A DNA stretch of 64,000 bases from Paramecium tetraurelia (Eukaryota > Ciliophora > Oligohymenophorea > Peniculida > Parameciidae), in NCBI RefSeq assembly GCF_000165425.1, contig NW_001799625.1, positions 248,001 to 312,000 of the forward strand. The letters are read 5' to 3'. The notes under the pieces are model-generated. The model worked only from the letters and a program-made list of their open reading frames with translations, ran no database searches and was not told where the DNA came from. Position 1 is the stretch's first letter. Every line of letters begins with the position of its first letter. Shown one piece after another: positions 1 to 11,413 of this stretch. The translations under genes were made by a program, and so were the position numbers.

Positions 1-69
1 CTCATTCATTCGTTCAAGTTGCAATTTTTATAACTTACGTTGAAGTTCTTCAATTTGAAGTTGGTTCAT
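1..69 (-). CDS. N-terminal fragment of a coiled-coil protein (cut by window edge)
   Basis: An ATG on the minus strand at 69-67 opens a frame that runs off the left edge of the window. The 23 visible residues begin MNQLQIEELQRKLQKLQ, a heptad-like Leu/Glu/Lys/Gln pattern that suggests coiled coil. TAA is read as Gln. Nothing more can be said about function. The next gene on the same strand ends at 337, leaving about 270 bp in between. Confidence 0.45.
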
Positions 70-336
70 GACAGTTAATAAAATTAATATATATATTTAT
101 TTATCTATCTAAATGATTTCAAGTTTTCTCCAATTACTGTGATCCCATACCTCTAAATTAGCCATACAATCAGATTACATTGAATTTTGAATCTTATTTT
201 TAAATCATAGAGAATTCATTAGTATTGATCATCTATTATAAAAGGAACTATCTAATAAAATGATCTGTAAAAGATGTAACTATAGATATTGAAATTTTAA
301 CATATATTTTTGATAAGATTTAATTACTTAATAAAA

Positions 337-3300
337 TCATAATAAGATTGCATCTTATATAAATTCTTCAATGCACTATTCAAATACCATGTCTCCTATC
401 TCCATCAATAGCTCCAGCTTATCGTCTGATGCTAAATTCCATCTAAACTCACTATCTTACATCTATATTTATATAATTGATTAATTACATCTGCAATCAA
501 CATTTTGTGTACTCTTTACTCTCTTATTTATATGATAGGATCATAGTAATATTGAAGATCAGTATCATACAATTCCGGGTTCTATTGCATATTCATTTGC
601 TAGATCATCATTTCTGTAGTCTTAGCTTCTAGAATAACTTATTTCTCTCTTGGAACATAGTATTCTTCTTCTATTGGCAAGAATCCACATAAGTAATTTG
701 CAAACTAAATTATTCTAGATTCCATCTTATTCAAAAAATCACAAAAGTCCTCACATTTAATAGCTTACTGAGGGATTCGAGCCTCCCAAGGATAAGGCTC
801 TCCGTTATCTATTATAAGATTTGTAATAATACTATAATAATAAGGTCTGAATGTATTCAAAACTTCATTGCAGGCATCAAATATAGCTCTATTGTGAATA
901 TGCTCAAGCTCTTTTAAGGCTTTAGATACATGATTCAATTTCTCAAAGTCGTTCTCTTAAAGTCGATGAAATTCATACTCAAAGAAATATTAATCTAACA
1001 TCACAAAATTTACATAATTTCGATCCATATTTTATTATGAATAATTTCCATAGAAAAGCTCTAATCGCTTTTATGGTGAATATCCATATGGAATATTAAT
1101 CTTTTAAACAATCTCTTCTCCATAGAGAGGCAAGATATAATCAAAAAGGTTGTGAAGATAGTATCTAATTTCAATAATTGAAGTTGGTATTTAAGACATT
1201 GTAGGTGTAAGTTATTAAATGACTAATCCAAATTGATTTTACTAATTCAGTAATTCTAATATATTATTATATAAATTTACCTTCGGTTAAATTGTCTATA
1301 ATGTCACTTATTAAGTCATTTGCAATCAAATCCAATTTATCTTTCATGTTCATCTCTTCATTAGGTTAAATAATAACCTCTTTAAGAAACTATCTTTGAT
1401 CAATTTAATTTTCTTAATCAAGATCTTCAGATTAGGTTTCTTCAAGTTTTTCTAACTCATTTTCAGATTGTAGATAAATATTATTCAAAATTTTAACCTC
1501 AGATTAGCTTTGTTTTGATTTTTTAAGATTACTAAATCGTTCATCTACTTTTTACTTCAGACTTATAAGTTTTGAATTGTTTTCATCGAAACTTGATGCA
1601 ATCATCAAATCTCTCTAAATCTTTTTCATAGCACTTGCTTCTTTTTTCTTGCTTAATTCAATATAATGTCTTGTGATTTGAAGATCTTCTAGTTCCTTTT
1701 TCAACCATTTATTTAAGTCAGCTTTTTTATTTTCATCATTGTCAACTTTTTTTATTTCTGTGAAATATCTTAATTATATTGCCTCCTCTCTCATGTTTAA
1801 TAATTCTGTATCCCTTTTCATTAACTGAGATTATAAAACTAATATCGACGATTTACTTATCTCTGTTATCTAGTCCTTTGATGATTAAATTAATTTAACT
1901 TCACTTTAATCTTAAAGAGCCTTGACTTTCTTTCTCGCTTCGTTAAAATTCTTCTCTGTGCTTGCTTCTTAAGATTGCAACAATTTGACATCAAATGAAT
2001 GGTCAGATTAATTTGAATTAAGTTTGAATTTAGATAATTGACTCTAAATAATGGAAATAATGGCATGTTTCATTTAATTTTTGAGTTTTCTCATAGCAGC
2101 TGTCTTCTTTTAATCATTATCATAAGTTTCCAATTGAAAATTCCACCCATTCAATTCATTTAGTAAATTTCATCTACCATTTTTGCTTTTTCTAAATTTG
2201 ATGCATTCTGTGAAACACTAAATTGGTTGCTTAGACAAAGTTAAAAATCCGTTTGATTTTCTACAACTAAAGGTATTTTATTTATCACTTTTTATTCTTC
2301 AATAATTTAAGAATTAAGTTAATTTTTATTATTATTTACAATAATTTTATTTTAGTTTTCCAACTTAATCTGTTTGTTATTTGGGACAATTTAGGTTTAC
2401 GCTTTTTATTTTAATACTTTATTTATTTGAATAGGATGTGATTTATTTTAAGTTTAATCATTGAACAAGGACTTATAATGTTTCTAGATTAATCTCTTCA
2501 TCTCTTGCTAATTAATTTTTTGATTTTTTTGCTTCATTCTTATACAGTGTTATTTCCATGCCTTTTATATCTTAATTACTGCTTTTTGGATTCCTTGATA
2601 TATCAGTACTTTGAAATTAAAATCAGATATAGTTGCACTAATGCTTTATGAATCTTAAAATAATAAAATCAATTTCTTTATCATTTTTTGCAAATAAGTT
2701 GTAGGAGGATATTTCTTGAACAATTTACTAATTTCATTGTCTAATATTAATTCACTATGATTATTCAATTATTAAGGACTTTTAATTTACTTTTAATCTT
2801 ATCTAGCTGAAGATGACGATCTTTTTTTTGAAGAATCGCTTTATAAATCTGCAGATTTTAGAGAATTTTATTGAAAAAACTCTTATTTGCTTTGGTTAGC
2901 TAGACTATGTACATCAGTTTGGTGTTCTTTGTGCTTTTGCTTTTTCTTGGTAACTTTCTTTTTAGCTTTTTTAGGCGATTTAATCTTTTGATCAAGTGTT
3001 TTATTTTTCAATTATATCTTTTGCTTCAACTGTTCTAATTTAACTTGGTTCTCTATTCTAATTCAAATCATATAATTACTTTTTTTTTTATTCTTCTAAA
3101 ATCTGAATTTCATAATTTTTTGCAAAGATAGAGTTCTAAGTCTTCTTTAAGGTCAGATATAAATCATTTTACTTTTGATTACCATGATTTTTTAATTCTT
3201 TATAACTCTCCTCTTTTATATAGATTTATTTATTCTAATCCTTTTATAAATTTTATTGTTTTATTTATAATTTATTTATATTGTCTTGTATATTCTCTAT

Positions 3301-3669
3301 CTTAGAATGTTATTTCTTCAATACGGTTTCACTTAAAGATATATCATAGTTCTTAAAATTAAGTTTGCGGCTGGTTGTCGTTAATGATTGAACTTATTAT
3401 TTATGATTTTTATTTTAAGTTGGATAAAACGATTTTTTTGTTGTGTTTACTAGAGAAACAACTTTGCCTTGTTTTTTTTTAGAAGCCCTCTTCTTATTAG
3501 TATTCTTAATTTATAGTGACTAGGATTTGAGTTTATGATTCTAATCTAATTTTTATTCTGGGGATTTGATTCTTGAACTATTTCTTTATCTCTTATTGTT
3601 ATTTATGCTATTTGGTTCTTGTAAGTTACTTTCATAAAATTATGTATCAAATGAATTTTGAGTATTCAT
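337..3669 (-). CDS. Large Q-rich coiled-coil protein with an IQ motif; one apparent frameshift
   Basis: About 1,085 residues if one missing base is allowed. Introns are at 3058-3079 (22 nt), 1256-1280 (25 nt) and 432-460 (29 nt). The N-terminal third is basic and low in complexity (KKRASKKKQGKVV). A central IQ-like motif (IQKAWKQHCIRMKQK) suggests calmodulin binding. Long coiled-coil segments follow, and the acidic helical C-terminal region (ELLMEIGDMVFEQCIEEF) vaguely recalls DUF4378-type ends, which I do not claim. In 2154-2170 the frame cannot be followed: each of the three frames meets a TGA and no GT...AG intron bridges them, although both flanks are clearly coding. One extra base restores the protein. 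The role is unknown; a cytoskeletal or basal-body scaffold is conceivable from architecture alone. Confidence 0.7.
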
Positions 3670-4669
3670 GTATGAAAATAAATTAATAAATATGTTTAAA
3701 ATTGATCACTTAAATAAGAAAATTTATGCACTGATTAAGTTTTTACCAGAGTCATTGCAAATACAAAATAAGTAATTATATGCTCAATATTTACTGTATG
3801 ATCCTCTGTTTCTAATTTACAAAATGATAGAATTTTAGAAGTCAAATATTAATATCCAAAATAAAATAAATGATAAACCGTAAAAATAAAAACATAATAT
3901 AATAAACAGAGCATTAAATATTAATTAGTAGGTATATCATCTATACTAAAATAATTAAGTTGAATTACTAAAATTTTGTTTATATTTTTTATTCTAAATA
4001 AGTATTATCTCATTTATTAGTATTGAGAATCAGATGAAAACAATTCAGTAATGATTGTTACATAGGATTTGAGTTAGTCACTATTATTTTTATTACAACA
4101 TAATAAACAAATTTCTGAAAGCAGAATATTTCTAGTATTCTTTTAGTTTAATTATATTTTTATTCCACTTAATTCGAATCTCTTTTCATTATTTGCTCTC
4201 ATTTTTAAAGTATTTCTGTTCACAAAAATCCGTTTAGAATTATGGTTTAGATAAATTTTAATATATATATTCGTAATCCTTCCTTATTGTATTTTAAAAA
4301 TAAAAATAAATATTTATTTGAAAGCATCAGTGATCTTTACTCTAGAAATTATGTGATTATAAATATCTTTTTACACAAGCTTATCCAGATAATTTTTTAT
4401 TAAATTATGAAACATAAGCTATGTTGCGAAACAAAAAATTTGTAATTCCTTCATTCTATGGAATAAGATTAATATTCATTTTTTATAATAATTTGAAGAT
4501 TTATTTGTTAAATATTTAGGATTTTAGAAGACAAGTAACTCCAAGGTATCCAAAATGTTACAAACAGTTATCACCTGTTTCAATATTGTCATAGAGACCT
4601 TTTTTACAAGTAATGACACACCAACATAAAAATAAATAATTAAATTGTTTATAAATAATATTTAATTCC
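3670..4669. other. Intergenic, AT-rich, no gene seen
   Basis: About 1 kb between the divergently transcribed coiled-coil gene and the DHHC gene. Frames on both strands are short or of intergenic composition. I see no RNA gene, repeat array or conserved motif. It presumably holds both promoters. Confidence 0.6.
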
Positions 4670-6597
4670 ATGAAGAAAAATGAAATTGAATTTCAGGATA
4701 ATTCTATATCCATTAAGAGGTAGCCTCTTTTAGACAGAAAGAAAAGTTAGGATAAGGATCAGGGTCTCAGAAAATCAAATGTTTATGAAGGTGGTTTGAG
4801 TTAATTGAAAAAATCCATACTTGAAACTAGTTAGTTCTAAAGAATTGAAAAACATGTATAAATGTGATGTATTGTAGCCATCTCTTCAAGAATTCTCTGA
4901 TTCTATGAGCTTGATGAGTATATAATAGAAATGCCATCAACTTGTAAAATCCGTTCAAGAATAAGAAGTCTAAGAAATTTTTTTCATTTTAGATCATTTT
5001 AATACATTAACCTCTAAGCCTAAGCTCAAAGATATTTATGATTAAAAATAACAGACAATTCTTCATATTTCATGTTTTAAAAATCTGCCAACTGCAGTTG
5101 AAAGAATCTTGATGTATGAAAAAGATAATTCCACAGCTGAAGAATTCAATATTTGGATGAATTAAAAAAATAAGGATTCATTCACAGCAGTTCATTTTGC
5201 TGCCTATGTTGGATCATTAGAAACATTAGAAATTTTAAAGAAATATGCGTGTGATTTAAAAATAAAAAATGAATAGGGTCAAAATGCACTTTCAATAGCA
5301 GCATAAGGAGACTAAGTTTCTGCTATGGTTTGGCTGTATTTGCAAGGGCTGTCTTACACTGAATAAGATGAGAAAGGGGGAACTCCATTGCATTGGGCTA
5401 CTTATTATGGTAGTGAGTTTGCTGTTCAATTTTTGTTGAGTTGGTTACAAAAGTCTAAGGAAGGGAAGAAAATTATAAACCAACAAGATACTGAGGGAAT
5501 GACACCTCTGCATTTGGCGGCAATGACAGGAAATTAAAGAATTGTTAAAAAACTACTCTATAAAGGGAGTTCAAAAACCATTAGAGACAATAGAAATTAA
5601 ACTCCAGCGTAAACAGCATTAGAAAATGAATACGAAATAATCTATAAAATTTTGGAAACAAATAATTGTCTATTTGAATTTTTAAATATCCGAACAAGGT
5701 AAATGCTAAGTTCACTCTTAATAGTTATAAACCAGCCTCAATCAGTTGGAATTAGATATGTTCATTTTTTTTTATTTATTTCTATTGCATGATTGGATCC
5801 GTGATTTTCGTATATCCATTTTTCCATGCTGATGCTTGGTTATAATATTTATCCATAGCTTCATTTTTGATTGGACTCGTCTTTTATTTTTTGACTATGT
5901 TCATTAGTCCAGGATATGTAGAAAGAAATGATGATTCAAGAAAACTATTTTCACTTCTCACCTAATATGAACCTTGGGAACTATGTCCAGAATGCTAGAT
6001 ACATAAACCATTAAGATCTAGACATTGTGAGTTTTGTTCAAGATGTGTTATAGTTTATGATCATCATTGTCCATGGTTACATAATTGTGTAAATATTTAT
6101 ATTTTTAATAAAGATAGGAGCTAAAAATTATCCATATTTTATTTGTTTCATTTTGACAATATTTGTAAACTTAATTCATCTGATCATATTGAATGCTATA
6201 TTCTTGATAGATGATTATCCTAATCCCTTGCATAATCCTCATTATCCATGGTTCAATAATGTCTCTAATCTAAAGGCACTTGATATCTCCAAGAAATTTG
6301 TGCAATTAACTATATTAATTCTATGTTTACTCTTTCTATTCCCCTTGGCATATTTGATCTATGTTTAAATGGACAACTTATTCAGAAACATAACTACTTT
6401 CGAGAAATATAGATAGGAAGAATAGTCAAATGTTTAAGGTTCAAAGGATAAGAAAAGTCAATAAACTATATAGTAAATATCCTTCTAATTTTAGATCTAC
6501 TTCATCTATTAGATCATCAGTATCACACAATTTATCGTGTTCAAATTGCTTAGAAATGTGTTGCAACAATTCAAGAAATACTTCATATCAAATATGA
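4670..6597 (+). CDS. Ankyrin-repeat DHHC protein S-acyltransferase (HIP14/Akr1 type)
   Basis: 610 residues after removal of introns at 4856-4877, 5699-5724, 6089-6113 and 6473-6494. A polar N terminus is followed by ankyrin repeats (about residues 130-330; [20 protein letters not shown]). Then come two membrane segments, a cytosolic Cys-rich domain ([20 protein letters not shown]) ending in the catalytic [11 protein letters not shown], two further membrane segments and a Ser/Cys-rich tail. In this family the DHHC cysteine carries the acyl intermediate and transfers palmitate to protein cysteines; all Zn-binding Cys/His and the DHHC are present. The intron within the DHHC region is confirmed because its removal gives [12 protein letters not shown], the expected continuation. 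The protein is presumably in Golgi, endosomal or plasma membrane. Confidence 0.93.
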
Positions 6598-6635
6598 CAC
6601 ATTTAAATATTTATAATAATTTGAATTTTATTCTA

Positions 6636-7196
6636 TCAAATTTTATATGAAATTTAATAAATTATATCCTTGACTTTATTGGTTATTATTATTTACTCTT
6701 CCAAATCACTATCCTGTTAAAATTTGTTTTGGGAACATTATTACAATGATTCCAACTCAATATTGATCGAATGAGATTATTATGATTTTTCATCTTCTAT
6801 TTCTATAACTTCTTCCTGAAAATCAATAAATTTAGTAACAAATTAGCATTAATTTGAAACATGATCCTTAAAATTTTTCAAATCTCCTCTCCAATTTTCA
6901 CATCGCGTACATTCTATTTAGACTTCTTAAATCATAGACTAAGCAAATAAATCTTTTTCTTATAAAAAATTTCTGTTAATTTGATATCTACATTCAGGAC
7001 AAGTTCTCTTATACTATAGCCAATTCAAAATACAAGATCCACAGAAAGTATGCCTATTTTTACAATATCAACTGATATACCCACATGATACTCTTAAAGG
7101 TTTATAAAATACATCCCTACAAATAGTACAAAATAAATGTGGACTAATCGGATATAATTGTTCATTAGATATTCTAAATTACCGAGGCTTATTCAT
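6636..7196 (-). CDS. RING-finger protein with TRAF-type zinc-finger-like tail
   Basis: 177 residues with one 27-nt intron (7054-7080). Splicing creates a textbook C3HC4 RING at residues 23-65: FCTICRDVF, CGHTFCGSCI and CPECRYQI. The reading without splicing destroys the His/Cys pair. A segment with further Cys/His (ECTRCENWRG, HVSNQCQF) follows, as in RING-TRAF ubiquitin ligases, and then an acidic tail. Family role: E3 ubiquitin ligase that recruits an E2 through the RING; the substrate is unknown. Its stop lies 38 bp from the stop of the convergent DHHC gene. Confidence 0.85.
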
Positions 7197-7639
7197 TATT
7201 TTAATTAGTATTCAATTTACAAAAATTGCATTATAAATATCAGTCAAACCATCTATTACTTTATAAATTTCACTTAATTGCATATTTTTTCTTTATTTAA
7301 GCAATATTTTAGCTTATCTAGCTTTATTGACTCACTTTCTATAATTTGTATTTGATCATATATGTAATTGTTTTTATTTTTAATTCTAATTAATTCAAAG
7401 AATGCTACCAAAATACTTGAACTATATATCCTAACCTCATTCTCTTATAAAAATAACATCAATAATATTGCTAATTTCTCAATGTGAAAAAACGAAATTT
7501 TTAGTCATTACCTTTTTAATTGACAGTATTCATAACAAAAAAATGTGAATTGATTGAATTTAGTGTTAATAGAAGGGTTAATGCTCTAATTTTAGATTAT
7601 ATTCATGTATTTTGTTTTTATAATTGAAATATTACAAAG
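7197..7639. other. Intergenic, no gene seen
   Basis: About 440 bp upstream of the RING gene and downstream of the next minus-strand gene. A 27-codon minus-strand ATG frame near 7285-7205 precedes the RING start, but it is too short to support and is not needed for the RING model. Confidence 0.5.
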
Positions 7640-8159
7640 TCATCCAAAAAAAACTTATGATCTGTTTCTATATGTTTCAGAAGGTGGCTACAATGGAGGT
7701 AAATTATAATGACCACTTCCTTCATTTAAAATGAATCTGCCAATAATTTTAGCTGAACTTTCTGTAACTCTTGGGTGATGCCGAAGGAAACAGGGCTCTC
7801 TAACTTTAATATCTCTATTGATATTTCATTGGTATAGACGTCTATTTACTCAGTTCTAATGGCGTAAAGATCTTATTATCCTTTTATGACATCAAAAATG
7901 AAATACTTCTGGTTTCTTAAATCTTTGATAGGAAACATTCGAAAGAGTTGATAGATTATTTATTGTAGTAATTTTATCCGTGTTTTTGAGACAATCCTGT
8001 TTGTCGTACCATTAATATTGCTCAGTGTGAGCTTTTTAATTCTTGTGATCTAAAAAGTGCGATTATAATAAAATTACTTTAAAGTGTTCTAATATAGGTT
8101 TTCTACTCTCCATCATACAACACTTATCTATATAGAGGATTGGCTTCTGGATTGAGCAT
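7640..8159 (-). CDS. Small protein of unknown function
   Basis: 146 residues after removing three introns (8050-8077, 7881-7906, 7815-7839); the third begins GTC rather than GTA. The spliced protein has no TGA and ordinary composition. Segments include KKPEDNKIFTPLELSKQT, LRHHPRVTESSAKIIGRF and NEGSGHYNLPPLQPP. No domain, membrane segment or signal peptide is evident. It lies 55 bp downstream of the next gene on the same strand. I do not recognise it; the exon choice is supported by frame continuity only. Confidence 0.65.
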
Positions 8160-8214
8160 GAGATTAAATAATTTATATATATATTTATGAAGTTATATAA
8201 TTTTAATGTCAGAT

Positions 8215-9090
8215 TCATATTCCATTTTAAATTAAACTCTTTAGACTTAACTCAACCCTCATTTTTGGTCGATTAGAATCTAATGCTATTTTATATGAAG
8301 TACCTTATTTGATGAGAACTCTTTAAGTAGGACACTTGCTTAGATCAACTATTACATGAGATTAGTTTTAATTGTGAGTTTCCTTAACCTTCACTTAAAC
8401 CAATTTAGTTTATGATCTATCGGTCCTTAAGTTTCTCTAATTAATGGTTGATACATTATTCTCTTTGGCTTATCGGAATGGGGAAGCCGAGGGTGTAGTT
8501 CGTTGATTAGTTCTTGGAGTGAGCTTTTAAGCAACTGTATTCTTAACCAGAGGGGATTTTGTTCTTTGTTAAGTCTTAACTTAATTTTGCTATGGTATTT
8601 ATTGAAATTTCCTATAAGGAGATGTGCTTCTTTGGGGAGATACATCTTTCTTTTTATTGGGCTAATATTGATTTTGGCTTGGTTGGTTGGGTTTGTGACT
8701 CTAATTTCTATTGCATTAGGAATTTAGAGCTTCTAGGGTTTATTTGGAAGTGTTGCTATGCTAAACTATTAGTGTTGGTAGATAATTTTTAGGATTAGTC
8801 ATCCTTCCTTATAAATACTTGAAGATGGATGGAGGTTGTGCATCGTTGTCTTAAACAATAGGTAATTCTTAGATTTCATGTGATTTTAAAGTCATTCGTA
8901 ATTGATTCAGGCATAAATGATTGTTAAATGATGTCTGGAATCTACAGGTGTCTATTGGTGTCAGTTTAAACTGTTGAGAATATCTCTTCAGATTAGGTGG
9001 TGGAAGTGGATTCTTTGTTAATGGATTTATATTTGTGGAGTGATCCTTGTGCTGAGAAGCAAACTGGTTTTTAGGTGGGTTTAATTGCAT
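8215..9090 (-). CDS. Proline/basic-rich low-complexity protein, intronless
   Basis: 291 residues in one exon, starting MQLNPPKNQFASQHKDHS; an in-frame TGA just upstream fixes this ATG. Rich in Pro, Ser, Thr, Gln, Lys and Arg, with several SP/TP sites (SPQRSTSPYRKF, KSPLVKN, LTPRTNQRTTPS) typical of phosphorylated, disordered, microtubule- or RNA-associated proteins. No domain recognised. The C terminus (IVDLSKCPTQRVLIKQGTSY) is more ordered in composition. Plus-strand frames in the same stretch are antisense shadows. Confidence 0.7.
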
Positions 9091-9285
9091 TATCAAAGGT
9101 TTTCATTTAGCAGTTAAACAAAATTTATTAATAAATTATCTTAAGTAATGATAAACTGAGTATGTTTACTAATAATAAGGGATTATTTTAAGAAACTCAA
9201 GAGTTATGATAATTATCAAAATATGAGGTTCTTATTAAAAATTCATAATATTTAGGAAATTTAAATATATATTATATATTCGAAA

Positions 9286-9817
9286 ATGTACAAGAGCAAC
9301 TTTGTCGAATCTCAATCCTTCTTCAACAAATATATGTAGTAGGCTATGAAGAATAAGAAAAAGGCTAACAACGAAGATGCAGCTGCAGTCAGATGTTAGA
9401 GATGTTTGAAATATGGTCATTTGACTTATGAATGCAAAAATGAAAATGTGTATTTGTATAGACCCTCAAGGACGATGCAATTCAAGTAAGAATAGCTGAG
9501 AGTATTATTTTAGAGAGAAATAATTACAATACGAATTAAATAGTGAAAAGCCACCTGAGGTTCCTGATGCATTTGATGGGGATTGGAAAAGAAACACAAA
9601 AAAGAAGGTGCCTTTGGAAGTATCTTCAGATTCAAGCAGTGATGAGGAGGTGTAGGTCAAGAAAGAGGGAACCACAATCAATGTAAAGAAATAAAAGAGT
9701 TCATCTTCTGAGAGCAGCAGTGAGGAGTCAAGTAGTAGTGATAGTGATAGTGATTCATCAGGTTCATCCTAAAAGAGAAGAAAGAATAGATCCAGGGACA
9801 AGAAATAAAGAAAATGA
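9286..9817 (+). CDS. ZCCHC10: ZCCHC10-type zinc-knuckle protein with Ser/Asp-rich tail
   Basis: 167 residues with one 28-nt intron (9486-9513). The N-terminal region carries a single CCHC zinc knuckle, CQRCLKYGHLTYECKN, followed directly by YLYRPSRTMQFK. This is the hallmark of the ZCCHC10/SREK1IP1 family (CxKCLxxGHWTYEC...RPSRT). The tail is rich in Ser, Asp and Glu (SSSESSSEESSSSDSDSD) and ends in a basic cluster (KRRKNRSRDKK), giving an SR-like nuclear look. Human relatives associate with splicing factors and RNA. It is followed 31 bp later, on the same strand, by the TGS1-like gene. Confidence 0.85.
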
Positions 9818-9848
9818 ATTATATATGCATTAAAATAATTATCAATAA

Positions 9849-11411
9849 ATGAGTAGTAAAAAAAAGAATATATCCAAAAACGATGATGGGTATGATGATG
9901 TGGGATGTTTCTGTGGGTGGATTAAGAAAAAGAGTTCTAAAAATGTTAATATCGAATAGAGCAGAATATCCCTCCATAAATAGCAAAGAAACTCTCTATA
10001 TAAATCTGCTCTTGATGTTAGCAATCATAATGGTACATCATAATTAAATTAATTGAATTCAACCAACTCTGAAACATAAACAAAGAACAGTGATATGTCC
10101 CCTTTTGTGAGCAGTTTTGCAATCCCCATTTTTGAGAACAATTATCCTTCAAATTAGTTGTTCTAACTCAAAAATAATTAAAGTGGAGACTCAATCTTTG
10201 CTAAAATCACGTCTACCAAAATAGATGTACCTAAATCTCTGGGTTTCAACTAGGACATCTGCAATGATCCAAAAATATCAGATCAGATTTCCAAATATAT
10301 AGCCACTAGAATTAAAGATTAAATTAATTCATTAGCTGAATTTGGATGTGGAGATGGAGGGAACACAGTTCAAGTATCTTATATAAAATTAATAAAAGTT
10401 TGCTAAATATTTAGACTTTGTTATCGCCATTGATAAATCTACTGAGGCATGTTTGAAAACTAGAAAAAATTGTGATCAAGATACTTTAAATAAAGATTTT
10501 CCAAATCCAAAAGTTGAAATCATTAATTCTGATATTTTTAAATTAAAAAGACGTTTACCTTTTGATAGTATTTTCATTAACCCTACAATCAATACAGAAA
10601 ATGCTCAAATTTGTAAAGATTTATTGAAAGATTGTCAACCTAATTTGTAACAATTATTAATGATGATTTCTGATTAGATTGAGAACTTAATTATTTAATT
10701 CCCTGCTTAAATTGACTATTCATAATTGCCTCTATTACTTAATATTAATCAATAATATTAAAATAACACTCAACATAAATATTAATCTTTGGTATCATAA
10801 CACAAATAACAACAATCATTCATAGCTCATTGTTCTCTGGAAATTGAAAAAATATATGTTAATGGAATTCACATTTAAAATATTATCTATTATGGTAAAA
10901 TTGCAAATATAACCAGAGAGGAATTAAGATCTATATTAATTACACAATTATAAAATTAAGAAGTTAAACCAGAAGCAATCTAGAATCTTATAACAAAATT
11001 AAAAGATAAAATAGGTATGTTATTTTTATTAGTTTAGGGAGTCTGGAAGTTGTATATGAATTACTTAATGCTTAGAGTTTTAAGTACAACATAGACAAAT
11101 TTTTAGAAGTGGTTTGTGATAAATATAAATTAGAATATGGAGACTATGCGTACATTCTTTATCAAAAGTTATCCAAGTAATAATACGGGAATATTTATTA
11201 TTTTAGAGAATTTTCATAAAACACATTCAACTATCATCATAATTTAAAAGAGTCAACCCATGAAGTATAGGAATCTGAATATGCTTACAGTCCTAAATTC
11301 TCTTATAATTTGAATGGATTACAAATGGATGACACAAATTCAATAGATGAAAATGAAGATATGGAAGCATTGGGTTTAAGTTAGGATGATAAAAAATCTA
11401 AATTAAAATGA
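9849..11411 (+). CDS. TGS1: Trimethylguanosine synthase (TGS1)-like methyltransferase, divergent catalytic loop
   Basis: 504 residues; introns 10374-10398 and 11015-11037. After a 130-residue disordered N terminus comes a Rossmann methyltransferase fold: motif I AEFGCGDGGNTVQFAKY matches the TGS1 signature (D-x-FCGxGGNTIQFA), then VIAIDKSTEACLKTRKNC. TGS1 hypermethylates the m7G cap of snRNAs, snoRNAs and some mRNAs to m2,2,7G, in the nucleus or Cajal bodies. In place of the usual SPPWGGP loop the sequence has FINPTINTENAQ, so the guanine-stacking Trp is not visible. The C-terminal 170 residues are Gln-rich with no known domain. It converges on the histidine kinase gene, with only 2 bp between the stops. 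Confidence 0.72.
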
Positions 11412-11413
11412 TA

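Noticed and set aside
8503-8792. Two plus-strand ORFs (hydrophobic, Leu/Phe-rich)
   Set aside because: They lie antisense to a 291-residue minus-strand frame of better composition; hydrophobicity arises from reverse-complementing basic/polar codons.
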